Shown here: positions 15,827-24,893 of the stretch, piece by piece
How the letters are laid out: each line of letters begins with the position of its first letter
Numbering within the stretch: position 1 is the first letter of the stretch
The notes under the pieces: model-generated
Database searches by the model: none
The model's input: only the letters and a program-made list of their open reading frames with translations
What the model was told of the DNA's origin: nothing
DNA from: Rikenellaceae bacterium
GTDB taxonomy: Bacteria > Bacteroidota > Bacteroidia > Bacteroidales > UBA932
NCBI GenBank assembly: GCA_003542575.1
Contig: DPKJ01000007.1
Span: 1 to 62,689, forward strand
Direction: 5' to 3'
DNA: 62,689 nt
Translations under genes and position numbers: made by a program

Positions 15827-16391
15827 TATAGCACATATCGTTGTAGATATGCTTTATGATTTTATTGACGGATCTCTTGCCTGTTCCAATGCACAAGATG
15901 CTGTCAAAGAATCTGTCAAATTTATAAATGACAACCCACTTCATCTGGTAGTTTATATTTGTGATTCTCATCCGGAAAAACACTGTTCATTTGCAGAGAA
16001 TGGAGGAATATGGCCTCCGCATTGTGTTGCCGGCACAAAAGGTGCTCAGGTTCATGAAAGTTTTTATAGTCAAATTACCCGCTCAGATGCCAGACCTTCA
16101 TTAAATAATATTTTAAGAAAAGGTGAAGACCCAAACTTTGAACAATATTCGGGTTTTCAAGCTATTACAGGCAAAGGTGAAACTTTATTAAATTATTTGC
16201 AAGGCAATGATGCAGAGAATGTATTTGTAAGTGGTATTGCAACAGAATTCTGTGTTAATGAAACGGTTAAAGATCTTATCAATGCGGGATTTAAAGTAAC
16301 AGTTATTGAAAAGGCTCTTGCATATGTCGATTACAATGGTCATAAAAAAACACTGGATGACTTCAGAAAAATGGGTGTAAAAATCATCTGA
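15807..16391 (+). CDS. pncA: Nicotinamidase
   Basis: Hydrolyses nicotinamide to nicotinate and ammonia. The isochorismatase-like fold carries the expected catalytic set: Asp14 (VVDMLYDF), Lys105 (RKGEDP) and nucleophile Cys149 (GIATEFCVN), with metal-site residues Asp53, His55 (CDSHPEKHC) and His72 (WPPHCVAGT). At 194 residues it is of normal length. It overlaps the pncB 3' end by 20 bp, the second half of a two-gene NAD salvage operon. Confidence 0.94.
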   Translation: MIQKKNNIAHIVVDMLYDFIDGSLACSNAQDAVKESVKFINDNPLHLVVYICDSHPEKHCSFAENGGIWPPHCVAGTKGAQVHESFYSQITRSDARPSLNNILRKGEDPNFEQYSGFQAITGKGETLLNYLQGNDAENVFVSGIATEFCVNETVKDLINAGFKVTVIEKALAYVDYNGHKKTLDDFRKMGVKII

Positions 16392-16438
16392 AGATCACAA
16401 TAAATAAGGTAAAATACTAAACTTATAACCTGACTTAT

Positions 16439-17410
16439 ATGGTATATATTGGACTTGACCTCGGCGGAACAAAGATTTCCGGTGCCCTCTTTACCGAAAA
16501 CAACATAATGCTTATTAGCGAAACCCTATATCTGGAGGGAAGAGGAGGAGATGAAGTCGTGGAGAGAATTTTCACCCTTTGCGACTCACTTATGGAGAAG
16601 GGTTCTATAAGAGAAGAACATAAAAAGAGTATTGGGATATGCGTTCCCGGCATTGCCTATTCCAAGACAGGTAAGATCTGGGCTCCAAATATTCCGGGGT
16701 GGGATAATTACCCCCTCAGAGAGAAGATGACAGAGAGATACTCAAACTCAACTGTGATGGTAGAGAGTGACCGCACATGTTATATTTTGGGAGAGTCGAG
16801 TCAGGGAGTGGCAAAAGGTTGTGAAAATGCAATTTTTATTGCTGTTGGTACCGGAATAGGAGCCGGAATTCTAATCGATGGCAGGGTTCTGCACGGAGCT
16901 TCTGACATTGTTGGTGCAACAGGATGGATGGCACTTAAGCAACCATATGATAAAGAGTGGGATGCATGCGGATGTTTTGAAAGCAATTGTTCCGGAAGTG
17001 GTATAGCACTACAGGCAAGAAAGATACTCAAAAGAGTAAAAGAAGAGGGCATTTACAACGGCCCTCTATCATCACTTGATCCGGATGATATTACAGCAAA
17101 GGAAATATTTGCCGCACTGGATCAAAATGATGCCGTAGCAAAAGAGGTGATTGACAATGCTATTGAGATGTGGGGTATGGCAGCCGCAAATTTTGTAAGC
17201 CTTTTTAACCCTGAGATGATTATATTTGGTGGCGGAATTTTCGGTCCTGCATCAAAGTTTGTTGATAAGATATATGCTGAGGCATTAAAATGGGCACAAC
17301 CCATTGCCATCAGACAGTGTAAATTTGCAGCAACTGGTTTGCCCGATACCGCAGGGCTTTACGGAGCAGGCGTTATTGCCAGACTTGGCCACATTGGTTC
17401 ACTAAAATAG
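16439..17410 (+). CDS. ROK-family sugar kinase, divergent zinc site
   Basis: A 323-residue ROK protein without an N-terminal DNA-binding domain, hence a kinase rather than a repressor. The phosphate-binding loop DLGGTKISGAL (7-17), catalytic Asp111 in ESDRTCYILGES, and the second phosphate motif VGTGIGAGILIDG (136-148) are present. The canonical sugar/zinc motif GEIGHM is changed to GATGWM (159-164), and the CxCGxxGCxE zinc knuckle is reduced to CGCFES (177-182), so the zinc site and one hexose-contacting Glu appear lost. The substrate may therefore differ from glucose. It is followed at 17 bp by an MFS transporter and then a SIS protein, suggesting a small sugar uptake and phosphorylation cassette. 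Confidence 0.85.
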   Translation: MVYIGLDLGGTKISGALFTENNIMLISETLYLEGRGGDEVVERIFTLCDSLMEKGSIREEHKKSIGICVPGIAYSKTGKIWAPNIPGWDNYPLREKMTERYSNSTVMVESDRTCYILGESSQGVAKGCENAIFIAVGTGIGAGILIDGRVLHGASDIVGATGWMALKQPYDKEWDACGCFESNCSGSGIALQARKILKRVKEEGIYNGPLSSLDPDDITAKEIFAALDQNDAVAKEVIDNAIEMWGMAAANFVSLFNPEMIIFGGGIFGPASKFVDKIYAEALKWAQPIAIRQCKFAATGLPDTAGLYGAGVIARLGHIGSLK

Positions 17411-17427
17411 AAATAAATTATATTCTG

Positions 17428-18585
17428 ATGAATACAACTATTAAGAGGGCGCCGGTACTGGCAGCAGGATTTTCCGGAATGATATTCTTTGGTGTGGCAT
17501 TTGTCATAATGGGTGCAGTGCTACCTTCATTAATTGAAAAATTTCAACTTGATACAACCGTAGCTTCTACATTAGCCGGACTGCTACCTCTCGGAATTCT
17601 TCTGGGATCTGTGCTTTTTGGACCGGTCATTGACAGATTCGGTTACAAGAGTCTTATAATCATTGCCAGTATAATTACAGTTGCGGGCTTAGAACTTCTG
17701 GCCTGGTCACAGGGAATAACGCTGATTAGGTTCTCAATTTTTCTGATAGGTCTTGGCGGAGGTATTTTAAACGGGTTGACGAATGCCCTGGTATCTGATA
17801 TTTCTGAAGATAGTAACCGGGCATCAAACTTAAGCATTCTGGGCGTTTTTTACACCATTGGAGCAATTGCAATTCCTCTGCTGTTTGCAACCTTGTCCAG
17901 GACGCTCTCGTACTCTCCGATTGTGGCAGGCGCAGGAGCTCTGATGTTGCTCTCCGTTATTTTCTATAGTTTTATCAATTTCCCACAGGCAAAGTTTAAA
18001 CAAGGCTTCCCTTTCAAAAAAATTGCATTAATGGCCAAAGAACCCGCAATTCTTCTATTGAGTTTTACCCTCTTTTTTCAAAGCGGACTTGAAGGGATTA
18101 GCAATAACTGGATTCCTACCTTTCTCGGAGAACAGGCATCAATCCCCGCTAAAAGTGCCATGTTCGCTCTAAGCTCAATTATAATGGGAGTCGGAGTCGG
18201 AAGACTGATACTAAGCATACTCTTAACGAAGATGTCAAGGAAGCTGCTTTTACTCTCCAGTATGCTGATAGCTGCATCAGGAATTTATCTTATAACGCTT
18301 TTCCCCACTGTTACTGTTGCCATTATAGGTACTTTTATGATGGGTCTCGGTTTTGCTTCAACATTTCCTGTTATTTTCAGTGAGATTGGAGAGAGGTATA
18401 AAGATGTATCAGGTACAGCATTCAGCTTTGCCCTGGTTATAGCTTTAACGGGAAATACATTAATAAATCTATTGGTCGGGGTAGTATCTCTTAAGTTTTT
18501 CCCACTGTTGGTTATAGGTTGTACCCTTTTAATATCAACACTTTACATAATTCATAGATCTATATCAAAAAAGGCAATAAACTAA
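17428..18585 (+). CDS. MFS transporter, putative sugar permease
   Basis: A 385-residue major facilitator superfamily protein with about twelve hydrophobic segments. The loop 2-3 signature GPVIDRFGYKS (about 58-68) matches the MFS GxxxDRxGRR motif. It is encoded 17 bp after the ROK kinase and 31 bp before the SIS protein, so sugar or sugar-derivative uptake is the most economical role. The substrate cannot be read from sequence. Confidence 0.87.
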   Translation: MNTTIKRAPVLAAGFSGMIFFGVAFVIMGAVLPSLIEKFQLDTTVASTLAGLLPLGILLGSVLFGPVIDRFGYKSLIIIASIITVAGLELLAWSQGITLIRFSIFLIGLGGGILNGLTNALVSDISEDSNRASNLSILGVFYTIGAIAIPLLFATLSRTLSYSPIVAGAGALMLLSVIFYSFINFPQAKFKQGFPFKKIALMAKEPAILLLSFTLFFQSGLEGISNNWIPTFLGEQASIPAKSAMFALSSIIMGVGVGRLILSILLTKMSRKLLLLSSMLIAASGIYLITLFPTVTVAIIGTFMMGLGFASTFPVIFSEIGERYKDVSGTAFSFALVIALTGNTLINLLVGVVSLKFFPLLVIGCTLLISTLYIIHRSISKKAIN

Positions 18586-18616
18586 AAATATTAATAAGTA
18601 ATTAAAACACAAAGTT

Positions 18617-19378
18617 ATGTTAGCACTGGAATGGTTAAAAAACGCTAGGGATGTAATGTCCAAAATTGAAGATAGTCAACTCGAAAATATAAAAAAGGCT
18701 GCTACAGTTATGGCAGATTCTATAGAGCAAGGCAGGTGGGTTCACACTTTCGGATGTGGCCATGCAACAATACCTGTCGAAGAGATGTATCCAAGAATCG
18801 GAGGTTTTGTTGGATTTCACCCAATAGTTGAACTACCTCTCACATTCTTCACTAAGATTACCGGAGAGATGGGAATTCATCAGTTCCTCTTTCTTGAAAG
18901 GGCAGAGGGATATGGAAACGCTATAATGAAATCATGGAATTTCGACAACAGAGATACTATGTGGATTTTTTCACATACTGGTATAAATAACGTTAACATT
19001 GATGTAGCCCTTAAAGCTAAAGAGCTTGGTATGAAAGTTATCGTTTTTGGCTCTGTAGCAGAATCAAAAGGCAAAAAGACACGTCATTCGTGCGGAAAAA
19101 CCCTTTTTGAACTTGCAGATCTGGTAGTTGATTCATGCGCACCACTTGTTGATGCCAGTGTCCCTTTAAAAAACCACTATGACAAAGTAGGTCCTGTTTC
19201 GACACTTGCTTTCATTACATTGGTATGGATGACAGTAACGACTGTTGCAGAGATACTTGCGGACAGAGGTGTAAAATTGTATATTCACCCTTCACACAAT
19301 GTTCCGGGCGATACAACTGCACATGACAGGCTGGATGCATGTATAGCAGAATATAAGAAGAAGGTTGCCGGGATCTAG
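18617..19378 (+). CDS. SIS-domain phosphosugar-binding protein (UPF0309-like)
   Basis: A 253-residue protein with one sugar-isomerase (SIS) fold. FGCGHATIPVEEMYPRIGGF (45-64) corresponds to the FGTGHS-type motif of the UPF0309 family; FSHTGINNVNIDVALKAKELG is the second phosphosugar-loop region. It lacks the MurQ signature and GlmS glutaminase features. In a cassette with a ROK kinase and an MFS permease it would act on the phosphorylated sugar, as an isomerase, etherase or deaminase. The specific reaction is unknown. It is the third gene of the cassette; the porin gene downstream has its own promoter. Confidence 0.82.
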   Translation: MLALEWLKNARDVMSKIEDSQLENIKKAATVMADSIEQGRWVHTFGCGHATIPVEEMYPRIGGFVGFHPIVELPLTFFTKITGEMGIHQFLFLERAEGYGNAIMKSWNFDNRDTMWIFSHTGINNVNIDVALKAKELGMKVIVFGSVAESKGKKTRHSCGKTLFELADLVVDSCAPLVDASVPLKNHYDKVGPVSTLAFITLVWMTVTTVAEILADRGVKLYIHPSHNVPGDTTAHDRLDACIAEYKKKVAGI

Positions 19379-19382
19379 TAAT

Positions 19383-19413
19383 TTTGTCAACTGGTCTGGT
19401 TTTTGTATGTTTG
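19383..19413 (+). promoter_or_regulatory. Promoter of the putative porin gene
   Basis: TTTG (19383-19386), a 19-nt spacer and TATGTTTG (19406-19413) form a near-ideal Bacteroidetes promoter. It ends 9 bp before ATG 19423, so the transcript is almost leaderless and the upstream in-frame ATG at 19384 cannot be used. Confidence 0.75.
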
Positions 19414-19422
19414 CACATCGAA

Positions 19423-21621
19423 ATGAGCAAAAAAACGATAACACAGATAAAATATTTACTGAGCATTACGGCATTATGTGCCGTGGTGCTCTTTTATATT
19501 CCAGCCCATTCTGCAAATATTCGTCAGATTGATACGCTCAAAACCAGACAAGACACACTTAAAACCAGACAAGACACACTTAATGTGCCGGTTGACTCTC
19601 TAAGTAATTTATCAGATACATTGTCTGCTCATAAGGATTCAACTCTAACTAAGAGAGAGATAAGATACAGAACACGCCAAAGAGAGAAAGCGGTCAGAGA
19701 TAGCATAAGAGCTTCCAATGACAGCATCAGATGGTCTAAGCCAAGAATAATGGATACTTATATCGTGCCCGATTCTATGCAAAGTAAAAGGCTGATCACC
19801 TGGAACCACAACAACTATCTGAATAATATTACTTTCAGAAATCCTGACACAACATTTAACGAAAATTTTTACGATTACCCCTTCTATAGAAATGACCCGG
19901 GTGTAACATATCTGGGCATTTCAGGATCTGCAGCTATATCCCATAATTACTTTTCAAGAGAAAAGTTAAGGGATTTTGAGATGTTTGAACCATGGCTGGT
20001 ATATAGCAACACTCCGGAAAACCTGCCATTTTATAATACCAAGACACCTTACACCGAACTTGCATATTGGGGAACTCTCTTTGCAAACAGAGACAAAGAG
20101 GAGACCAATATTAAATTCATGCATACCCAGAACTTATCTCCTGAGCTGAATCTTAACGTTACATACAAGAGATATGGCTCAAAAGGTCTTCTGAGCAGAG
20201 AATCAACAGACAACAGAACTTTTTCCATATCTTCAAACTATCTTGGAAGAAGATATGTAATGCACTCGGGGTATATATTTCAGGGGATTAAAAGAGAAGA
20301 GCACGGAGGGCTTGCGAACGAGAAGATGGTTTTAGACACCACCTTTGATGACCCCAAAGATCTGACCTTCATTCTTGCCTCTGCAGATAACCGGCTCAAA
20401 AGAAACACTCTCTTTCTGACTCACTCTTATGGAATTCCGATAAGGCTATCAAAAAAAGACACTCTCAATTACGGAGAGGGAACAACTACCTATTTCGGTC
20501 ACTCTTTTGAATATTCAACATATTTCAAAAAGTACACTGACGAAATTTCTGAAAATGACTCATTGGCCAGAGCCTTATACAATAACATGTTTCTTATCTC
20601 GCCCACAGCCACCTTTGACTCATCAAGAGTTGGAATTTTTGAAAACAGAGTTTTCATAAGAATACAGCCTTGGTCAAAAGATGCAATAGTCTCTAAACTG
20701 GATGGAGGGATAGGGCATAAAATTTTATCAATATACAGTTTCAGGCCTGAATATTACTCCACAGGTGCCCGAAACAGTGTTCATAATAACTTATATCTGT
20801 ATTTTGGTGCTGCGGGTAACTTCAGAAAGTATTTCAGATGGGATGCAATTGCCAAATATGATATCTCGGGGTATTATGCGAATAATTTCAGCCTGGATGC
20901 AAAAGCAGGAGTATCACTCTACCCTGTTGAAGGGGGAATACACCTCAATGCGAGGCTACATCTTGAAACCCGCCGACCGGGCTGGTTCAGTAACTCCTAC
21001 TACTCAAACCACTACACCTGGAACAATAACTTTGAAAATATAACTGAAACCAAAATAGAGGGACATTTAGACATTCCACATTTTAAACTCAGTGCATTTG
21101 CTGGATACGCAATTATTAATAACCCGGTTTACCACGGCATTCAGGGGATTGCAGCTCAGCATAATGACATTGTTAATATATTGTCTGCCTATGTCCAGAA
21201 AGACTTCAAACTTGGTTTCCTACACCTGGATCACAGGGTACTCTTTCAAATGACCTCAAACAACGAGGTTATTCCGCTTCCGGCTTTAAGCGCAAACTTA
21301 CGATACTATATGCAGTTCGAACTTGTTAAAAATGTTTTGACTGCTCAATTTGGGGCCGACGCAACATTTAATACACGTTATTATGCGCCGGCGTACAGCC
21401 CTGCCCTGGGCATTTTCCACAACCAGAATGACAGAGAGATAGGTAACTATCCATACATAGATGCATTTGTTAATCTTCAGTGGAAAAGAACAAGCATTTT
21501 CGTAAAATACATAAATGCCACTCAAGGGTGGCCGGATAGCGATTATTTTTCAGCATACCGTTACATCAGACCGGTGACAGCCATTAAATTTGGCATTCAC
21601 TGGCCTTTCTATGTTAAATAA
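19423..21621 (+). CDS. Putative outer-membrane porin (Porin_10-like)
   Basis: A 732-residue exported protein: signal peptide (Lys-rich start, hydrophobic core, cleavage near AHSA), then a low-complexity Asp/Ser/Thr/Lys/Arg segment, then a long region of alternating aromatic and polar residues typical of a beta-barrel, ending in a short aromatic tail (FGIHWPFYVK). It resembles the Bacteroidetes putative-porin family. The start at 19423 is chosen because a promoter occupies 19383-19413. Residues about 40-53 hold two perfect copies of LKTRQDT. The downstream transglycosylase follows closely. A role in uptake for the upstream sugar cassette is possible but unproven. Confidence 0.75.
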   Translation: MSKKTITQIKYLLSITALCAVVLFYIPAHSANIRQIDTLKTRQDTLKTRQDTLNVPVDSLSNLSDTLSAHKDSTLTKREIRYRTRQREKAVRDSIRASNDSIRWSKPRIMDTYIVPDSMQSKRLITWNHNNYLNNITFRNPDTTFNENFYDYPFYRNDPGVTYLGISGSAAISHNYFSREKLRDFEMFEPWLVYSNTPENLPFYNTKTPYTELAYWGTLFANRDKEETNIKFMHTQNLSPELNLNVTYKRYGSKGLLSRESTDNRTFSISSNYLGRRYVMHSGYIFQGIKREEHGGLANEKMVLDTTFDDPKDLTFILASADNRLKRNTLFLTHSYGIPIRLSKKDTLNYGEGTTTYFGHSFEYSTYFKKYTDEISENDSLARALYNNMFLISPTATFDSSRVGIFENRVFIRIQPWSKDAIVSKLDGGIGHKILSIYSFRPEYYSTGARNSVHNNLYLYFGAAGNFRKYFRWDAIAKYDISGYYANNFSLDAKAGVSLYPVEGGIHLNARLHLETRRPGWFSNSYYSNHYTWNNNFENITETKIEGHLDIPHFKLSAFAGYAIINNPVYHGIQGIAAQHNDIVNILSAYVQKDFKLGFLHLDHRVLFQMTSNNEVIPLPALSANLRYYMQFELVKNVLTAQFGADATFNTRYYAPAYSPALGIFHNQNDREIGNYPYIDAFVNLQWKRTSIFVKYINATQGWPDSDYFSAYRYIRPVTAIKFGIHWPFYVK
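19540..19581 (+). repeat. 21-bp perfect tandem duplication in the porin gene
   Basis: Two identical 21-bp units (19540-19560, 19561-19581) encode LKTRQDT twice in the linker after the signal peptide. An in-frame duplication like this can change in copy number by slippage. Confidence 0.9.
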
Positions 21622-21631
21622 CAGCAGCCTT

Positions 21632-22690
21632 ATGAGGCCTTTTTCCAAAATTTTATTTACTCTTTTATTGGTTGTCATTCACTCTTTATTCTCTTCCTTT
21701 GGAAAGCATATAAGTGAAAACAAATACTCTAACTACCTTGAAGGTAAAGAGGTAAAAGCGTTGGTAAACATTAAAGGGGGCATGTACCTTAAGCAAGGAC
21801 ATCCTGTAGGATTTCACTTTGATCTTTTAAACCGTTTTGCCCTTCATCAAAAATGTTCAGTTAAGATAAAACCTATTCTTGAAAGTGACCCCTGGACCGA
21901 ACTAATCAGCGGTAGAGTTGATATATTGGTTGTAGATTCTCAGAAAGACACAATTCCTGATGAGTTTGCCCATCTTGTAATCTCCAGCATTGACTTAAAC
22001 CACCATGAACAAGTTTGGGTGGTTAGAAGGGAGAATTATCAGATGCTTGAAAATCTCAATTACTGGTTCAGTTTTTTTAGGCAATCAAAGGAGTATCTAC
22101 AGCTAATTAACAGTTATTACCGAAAATACAGTGGAGTTTCATATGCTCATGGCCCGGTTTCAGTTCTCTCTCCATATGATCAGCTAATAAAAGAGTATTC
22201 AAGAAATATAGGATGGGATTGGCGTCTTCTTGCTGCACTTATATACCAGGAGTCAAAATTTTCAATGAGCGCAAAATCATCAAGGGGGGCCCAGGGTCTG
22301 ATGCAGGTAAGAGCTGCCACAGCTAAGCAATTTGATATTGAAAACATTTTCGATCCTGAACAGAATATTAAAGCAGGAACACTTTTCATAAAACGTTTGC
22401 AAAGATTTTATAACCTACCTGAAATTGATTCAGTGAACAGGATTAAGTTCACTCTTGCAGCATACAATGCCGGAGAGGGAAGAGTCGAAGACATTAGACA
22501 ACTTGGAATGCACAGAGGAGTTGATCACAATGACTGGGAGAGTCTTGCAGCTGTTGTTGCAGATATGAGAAACAGGGAGAATATTCCGGAAGGGGTTATA
22601 AAACTTGGTTCATTTAAAGGAAACGAGACATTAAGATATGTAAACGAAGTAATTTCTCGTTACGACGATTATAAAGTATTGGTTAAATAG
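21632..22690 (+). CDS. MltF-like lytic murein transglycosylase
   Basis: Envelope enzyme that cleaves peptidoglycan to 1,6-anhydromuropeptides. A signal-peptide-like N-terminus (MRPFSKILFTLLL) is followed by a periplasmic substrate-binding-protein-like domain (about residues 38-135), as in MltF, and a C-terminal SLT domain with the catalytic Glu in YQESKF, then GLMQ and AAYNAGEGRV. In-frame ATGs at 21590 and 21611 would overlap the porin; 21632 gives the cleanest signal peptide. It lies 10 bp after the porin stop and is probably co-transcribed. Length is typical of short MltF homologues. Confidence 0.85.
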   Translation: MRPFSKILFTLLLVVIHSLFSSFGKHISENKYSNYLEGKEVKALVNIKGGMYLKQGHPVGFHFDLLNRFALHQKCSVKIKPILESDPWTELISGRVDILVVDSQKDTIPDEFAHLVISSIDLNHHEQVWVVRRENYQMLENLNYWFSFFRQSKEYLQLINSYYRKYSGVSYAHGPVSVLSPYDQLIKEYSRNIGWDWRLLAALIYQESKFSMSAKSSRGAQGLMQVRAATAKQFDIENIFDPEQNIKAGTLFIKRLQRFYNLPEIDSVNRIKFTLAAYNAGEGRVEDIRQLGMHRGVDHNDWESLAAVVADMRNRENIPEGVIKLGSFKGNETLRYVNEVISRYDDYKVLVK

Positions 22691-22707
22691 AAATTAGCCG
22701 GAAATAA

Positions 22708-23946
22708 TCACTTAACTCTAAGTGTCTTCTCAGGACTGACTCCCGATATAAAAACAGAAGGAATCATCAGCAGCAGCGTTATTACTGCAACGGCACCTAA
22801 ATTCAGAATTATCAACTTTGTCAGGTTTAGATATACCGGGATGTGATCTACAAAGTAGTTAGATGGATCGAGAGGAATAAGGGCATAGCGCCCTTGAATA
22901 AATACAAAGATCAACGCTGCAATATTACCGGCAATCATACCTGTAATCACCAGATATAAAGCCCTGTAAAGAAATATTTTATGTATCCCTTTATCTCTCA
23001 TACCAAGTGCTTTCAGAAGACCAATCATTGATATTTTTTCGAATAGAAGTATCAATAGTCCTGAAATCATATTGAAGCCCGAAACTGTCAGCATCAACAC
23101 CATTACCACTAAAACATTGAAATCAAGAAGTCTCAGCCAATCAAAAAGGTGAGGGAACATCTCATCAACTCTTGTGACATACATCATATCATCACCCTCA
23201 GATTCATCAATAATCTGCTCAACGAGAGTAGCTGTTTGGCCTAAATCACTTTTTCTTTTGAGTTTAAGTTCAATTCCTGATACCTCGTTACTTGCCCAAC
23301 CGTTTACACTCTGAATCTCCGAAATTGATGTAATCATAAGTGACATATCAATATCTTCAAGTTGCGCATTATAGATTCCGGAAAGAATGAATTTTCTAAC
23401 CTTTACATTGCTGTCTATGAAGTATATAATTACTGCATCCCCTGTTTTGTAGCCAAGCATTCCTGCAAGTCTTGAAGACATTAAAATTTCGGAATTTCCT
23501 ACTGAATCAGTTATTTTAGGCAAAGCCCCCTCTTGTAAAACAGATTTGAAAAAATCCCACTTGAAATCTTTTGTCACACCTTTTACAAGAACACCCTGAA
23601 TCTCATCGTTTTGTTTAATAATTGCAGATCTGTATGCATATGGCTGGATATCTGCTACCTGGGGCATTTTTTTTATTTCATCCAAAAATATTGGTGATGA
23701 ATTTACAGGATAAAGGCTGGTTGTAACCTCCACTCCGGGACTATGAAGCAATACTTCTCCTGAAAAACCGGCCGCTTTCTCCTTGATCTCCTTTTTAAAG
23801 CCATCAGAAATTGAGATAGCAAGAACCATTACAAGCATACTTACTGCAACAGACACAGATGCAATTATGGCACTCCCTCTTCCAAGCCCCCCTTTGCCGG
23901 AACTTTTTCGCCATAAAGTTTTTGCTATAAAGAGATTTGTATTCAA
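22708..23946 (-). CDS. FtsX/LolE-like ABC transporter permease
   Basis: A 412-residue inner-membrane permease with the MacB/FtsX layout: one N-terminal membrane helix (about 25-48), a large periplasmic domain (about 50-270), then three C-terminal helices. MSNLFIAKTLWRK-like N-termini and the ISGLLILLFEKISMIGLLKALG segment are typical of the LolC/LolE family of lipoprotein-release permeases in Bacteroidetes. No ATPase gene is adjacent, so LolD must be elsewhere. It is convergent with the transglycosylase gene (17 bp apart) and 92 bp downstream of the SirB1-like gene. Confidence 0.85.
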   Translation of the reverse strand: MNTNLFIAKTLWRKSSGKGGLGRGSAIIASVSVAVSMLVMVLAISISDGFKKEIKEKAAGFSGEVLLHSPGVEVTTSLYPVNSSPIFLDEIKKMPQVADIQPYAYRSAIIKQNDEIQGVLVKGVTKDFKWDFFKSVLQEGALPKITDSVGNSEILMSSRLAGMLGYKTGDAVIIYFIDSNVKVRKFILSGIYNAQLEDIDMSLMITSISEIQSVNGWASNEVSGIELKLKRKSDLGQTATLVEQIIDESEGDDMMYVTRVDEMFPHLFDWLRLLDFNVLVVMVLMLTVSGFNMISGLLILLFEKISMIGLLKALGMRDKGIHKIFLYRALYLVITGMIAGNIAALIFVFIQGRYALIPLDPSNYFVDHIPVYLNLTKLIILNLGAVAVITLLLMIPSVFISGVSPEKTLRVK

Positions 23947-23955
23947 AATTTTTAT

Positions 23956-24040
23956 TATATTTGTCTACTGTTAGTCATTACTTAACCTAATACTAAACTT
24001 CGGCCTCCGCAATCTGTAAGGATTTCGGAGGTCTTTTTTT
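23956..24040 (+). ncRNA. Candidate small RNA with own promoter and terminator
   Basis: TATATTTG at 23956-23963 matches the -7 consensus; a TTTG lies 16 nt upstream, slightly close. About 40 nt downstream stands a strong hairpin: GGCCTCCG (24002-24009) / CGGAGGTC (24026-24033), continued by AATCT-GTAA-GGATT with a GNRA-type tetraloop, then seven T (24034-24040). The predicted transcript is about 70 nt (from ~23970). No ORF fits. On the minus strand the hairpin lacks a T tract, so it is not an ordinary terminator for the SirB1-like gene. Confidence 0.5.
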
Positions 24041-24893
24041 AAAGAAATCGTCTTCCTCCAAAAAGTTCGGAAATTTTTTCCATTCTACTGACTATCTGAA
24101 AGTTTTCTTCACTTTTATAAATGTAGCCCAGAAGCTCTGCATATATTGCAACCAGTGCTCTCTCCTCTTCAATTTTTAATGCTTCAGGATTATAGACCAT
24201 GCCAATGTCTTCAAAGAACTGCATTAAGGTCTCCTCCAGGAATATTGAACCTTGTTTGAAAATATTCAGATAAAATACTATTTTGCCCTCATTGTCAAGA
24301 TAAACCGGAACAAATCCTCCCGGAAAGCAGAGCGGATAAATTGGGAGACCAACAGAACGTGATAACAGAAAATAGGCCAACGAAATTGCCACCGGATTAC
24401 CTCCTCTTGAGAGGAGAACCCTGTCTATCAATGCACTTTCGGATTGCTGCATTTGAACATCAGTATGATGAAATCTGAACCTGTTAAAAAACAGATAGTT
24501 GAAAATCTTGACACTTTCGACAGATGTTTTGTCCTCTCCTATCTCAAGGCTTATCTCCTCAGAAAGAGCTTCCAGTGTTGTAAAGTAGAGCCCCTCATCT
24601 GTAGTTGTGTCAGCAACACGTGTAACATAATATAATCCCAGATCAAGCATAGGCTGAGGGCTCTCTATAAGTGAAGAGAGTTTGCCTGTTGCAATATCTG
24701 CCTTTACTTCATCAAGGAATGAAAGATAGAGTTCTTTTTTATCTTCCGGTGATCCGGGAAGATATTGTCTTTCAATTAATTCAATAGTATCCTGACCTCG
24801 TTCAATCAATCTGTCACGCACAGCTTTACGAACGACAGAATCAGAGTCATCCATTAAAGTAATAAGAGATATTAGTTCGTTATCCTGCTTCAT
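24039..24893 (-). CDS. SirB1-family transglutaminase-like protein
   Basis: A 284-residue protein whose middle part matches the SirB1/transglutaminase-like family (Transglut_core2): RVLLSRGGNPVAISLAYFLL followed by GLPIYPLCFPGGFVPVY (about 158-200), corresponding to the family RGNP...PGHF motifs. The usual His of PGHF is Gly here. The N-terminal 100 residues are helical, possibly HEAT-like. The biochemical role of the family is poorly known. It overlaps the nucleoside phosphorylase stop by 4 bp, so the two are co-translated. Confidence 0.78.
   Translation of the reverse strand: MKQDNELISLITLMDDSDSVVRKAVRDRLIERGQDTIELIERQYLPGSPEDKKELYLSFLDEVKADIATGKLSSLIESPQPMLDLGLYYVTRVADTTTDEGLYFTTLEALSEEISLEIGEDKTSVESVKIFNYLFFNRFRFHHTDVQMQQSESALIDRVLLSRGGNPVAISLAYFLLSRSVGLPIYPLCFPGGFVPVYLDNEGKIVFYLNIFKQGSIFLEETLMQFFEDIGMVYNPEALKIEEERALVAIYAELLGYIYKSEENFQIVSRMEKISELFGGRRFL

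Noticed and set aside
16439..17410. ROK-family transcriptional repressor (NagC/XylR type)
   Set aside because: There is no N-terminal helix-turn-helix; the protein starts directly with the kinase phosphate loop.
18617..19378. MurQ (MurNAc-6-phosphate etherase)
   Set aside because: The MurQ signature motif is not present; only the general SIS fold motifs are.
22708..23946. Incomplete ABC transporter operon (missing ATPase as a deletion)
   Set aside because: The permease is intact, and LolC/E-type permeases in this phylum are often encoded apart from their ATPase; no remnant of an ATPase is visible.
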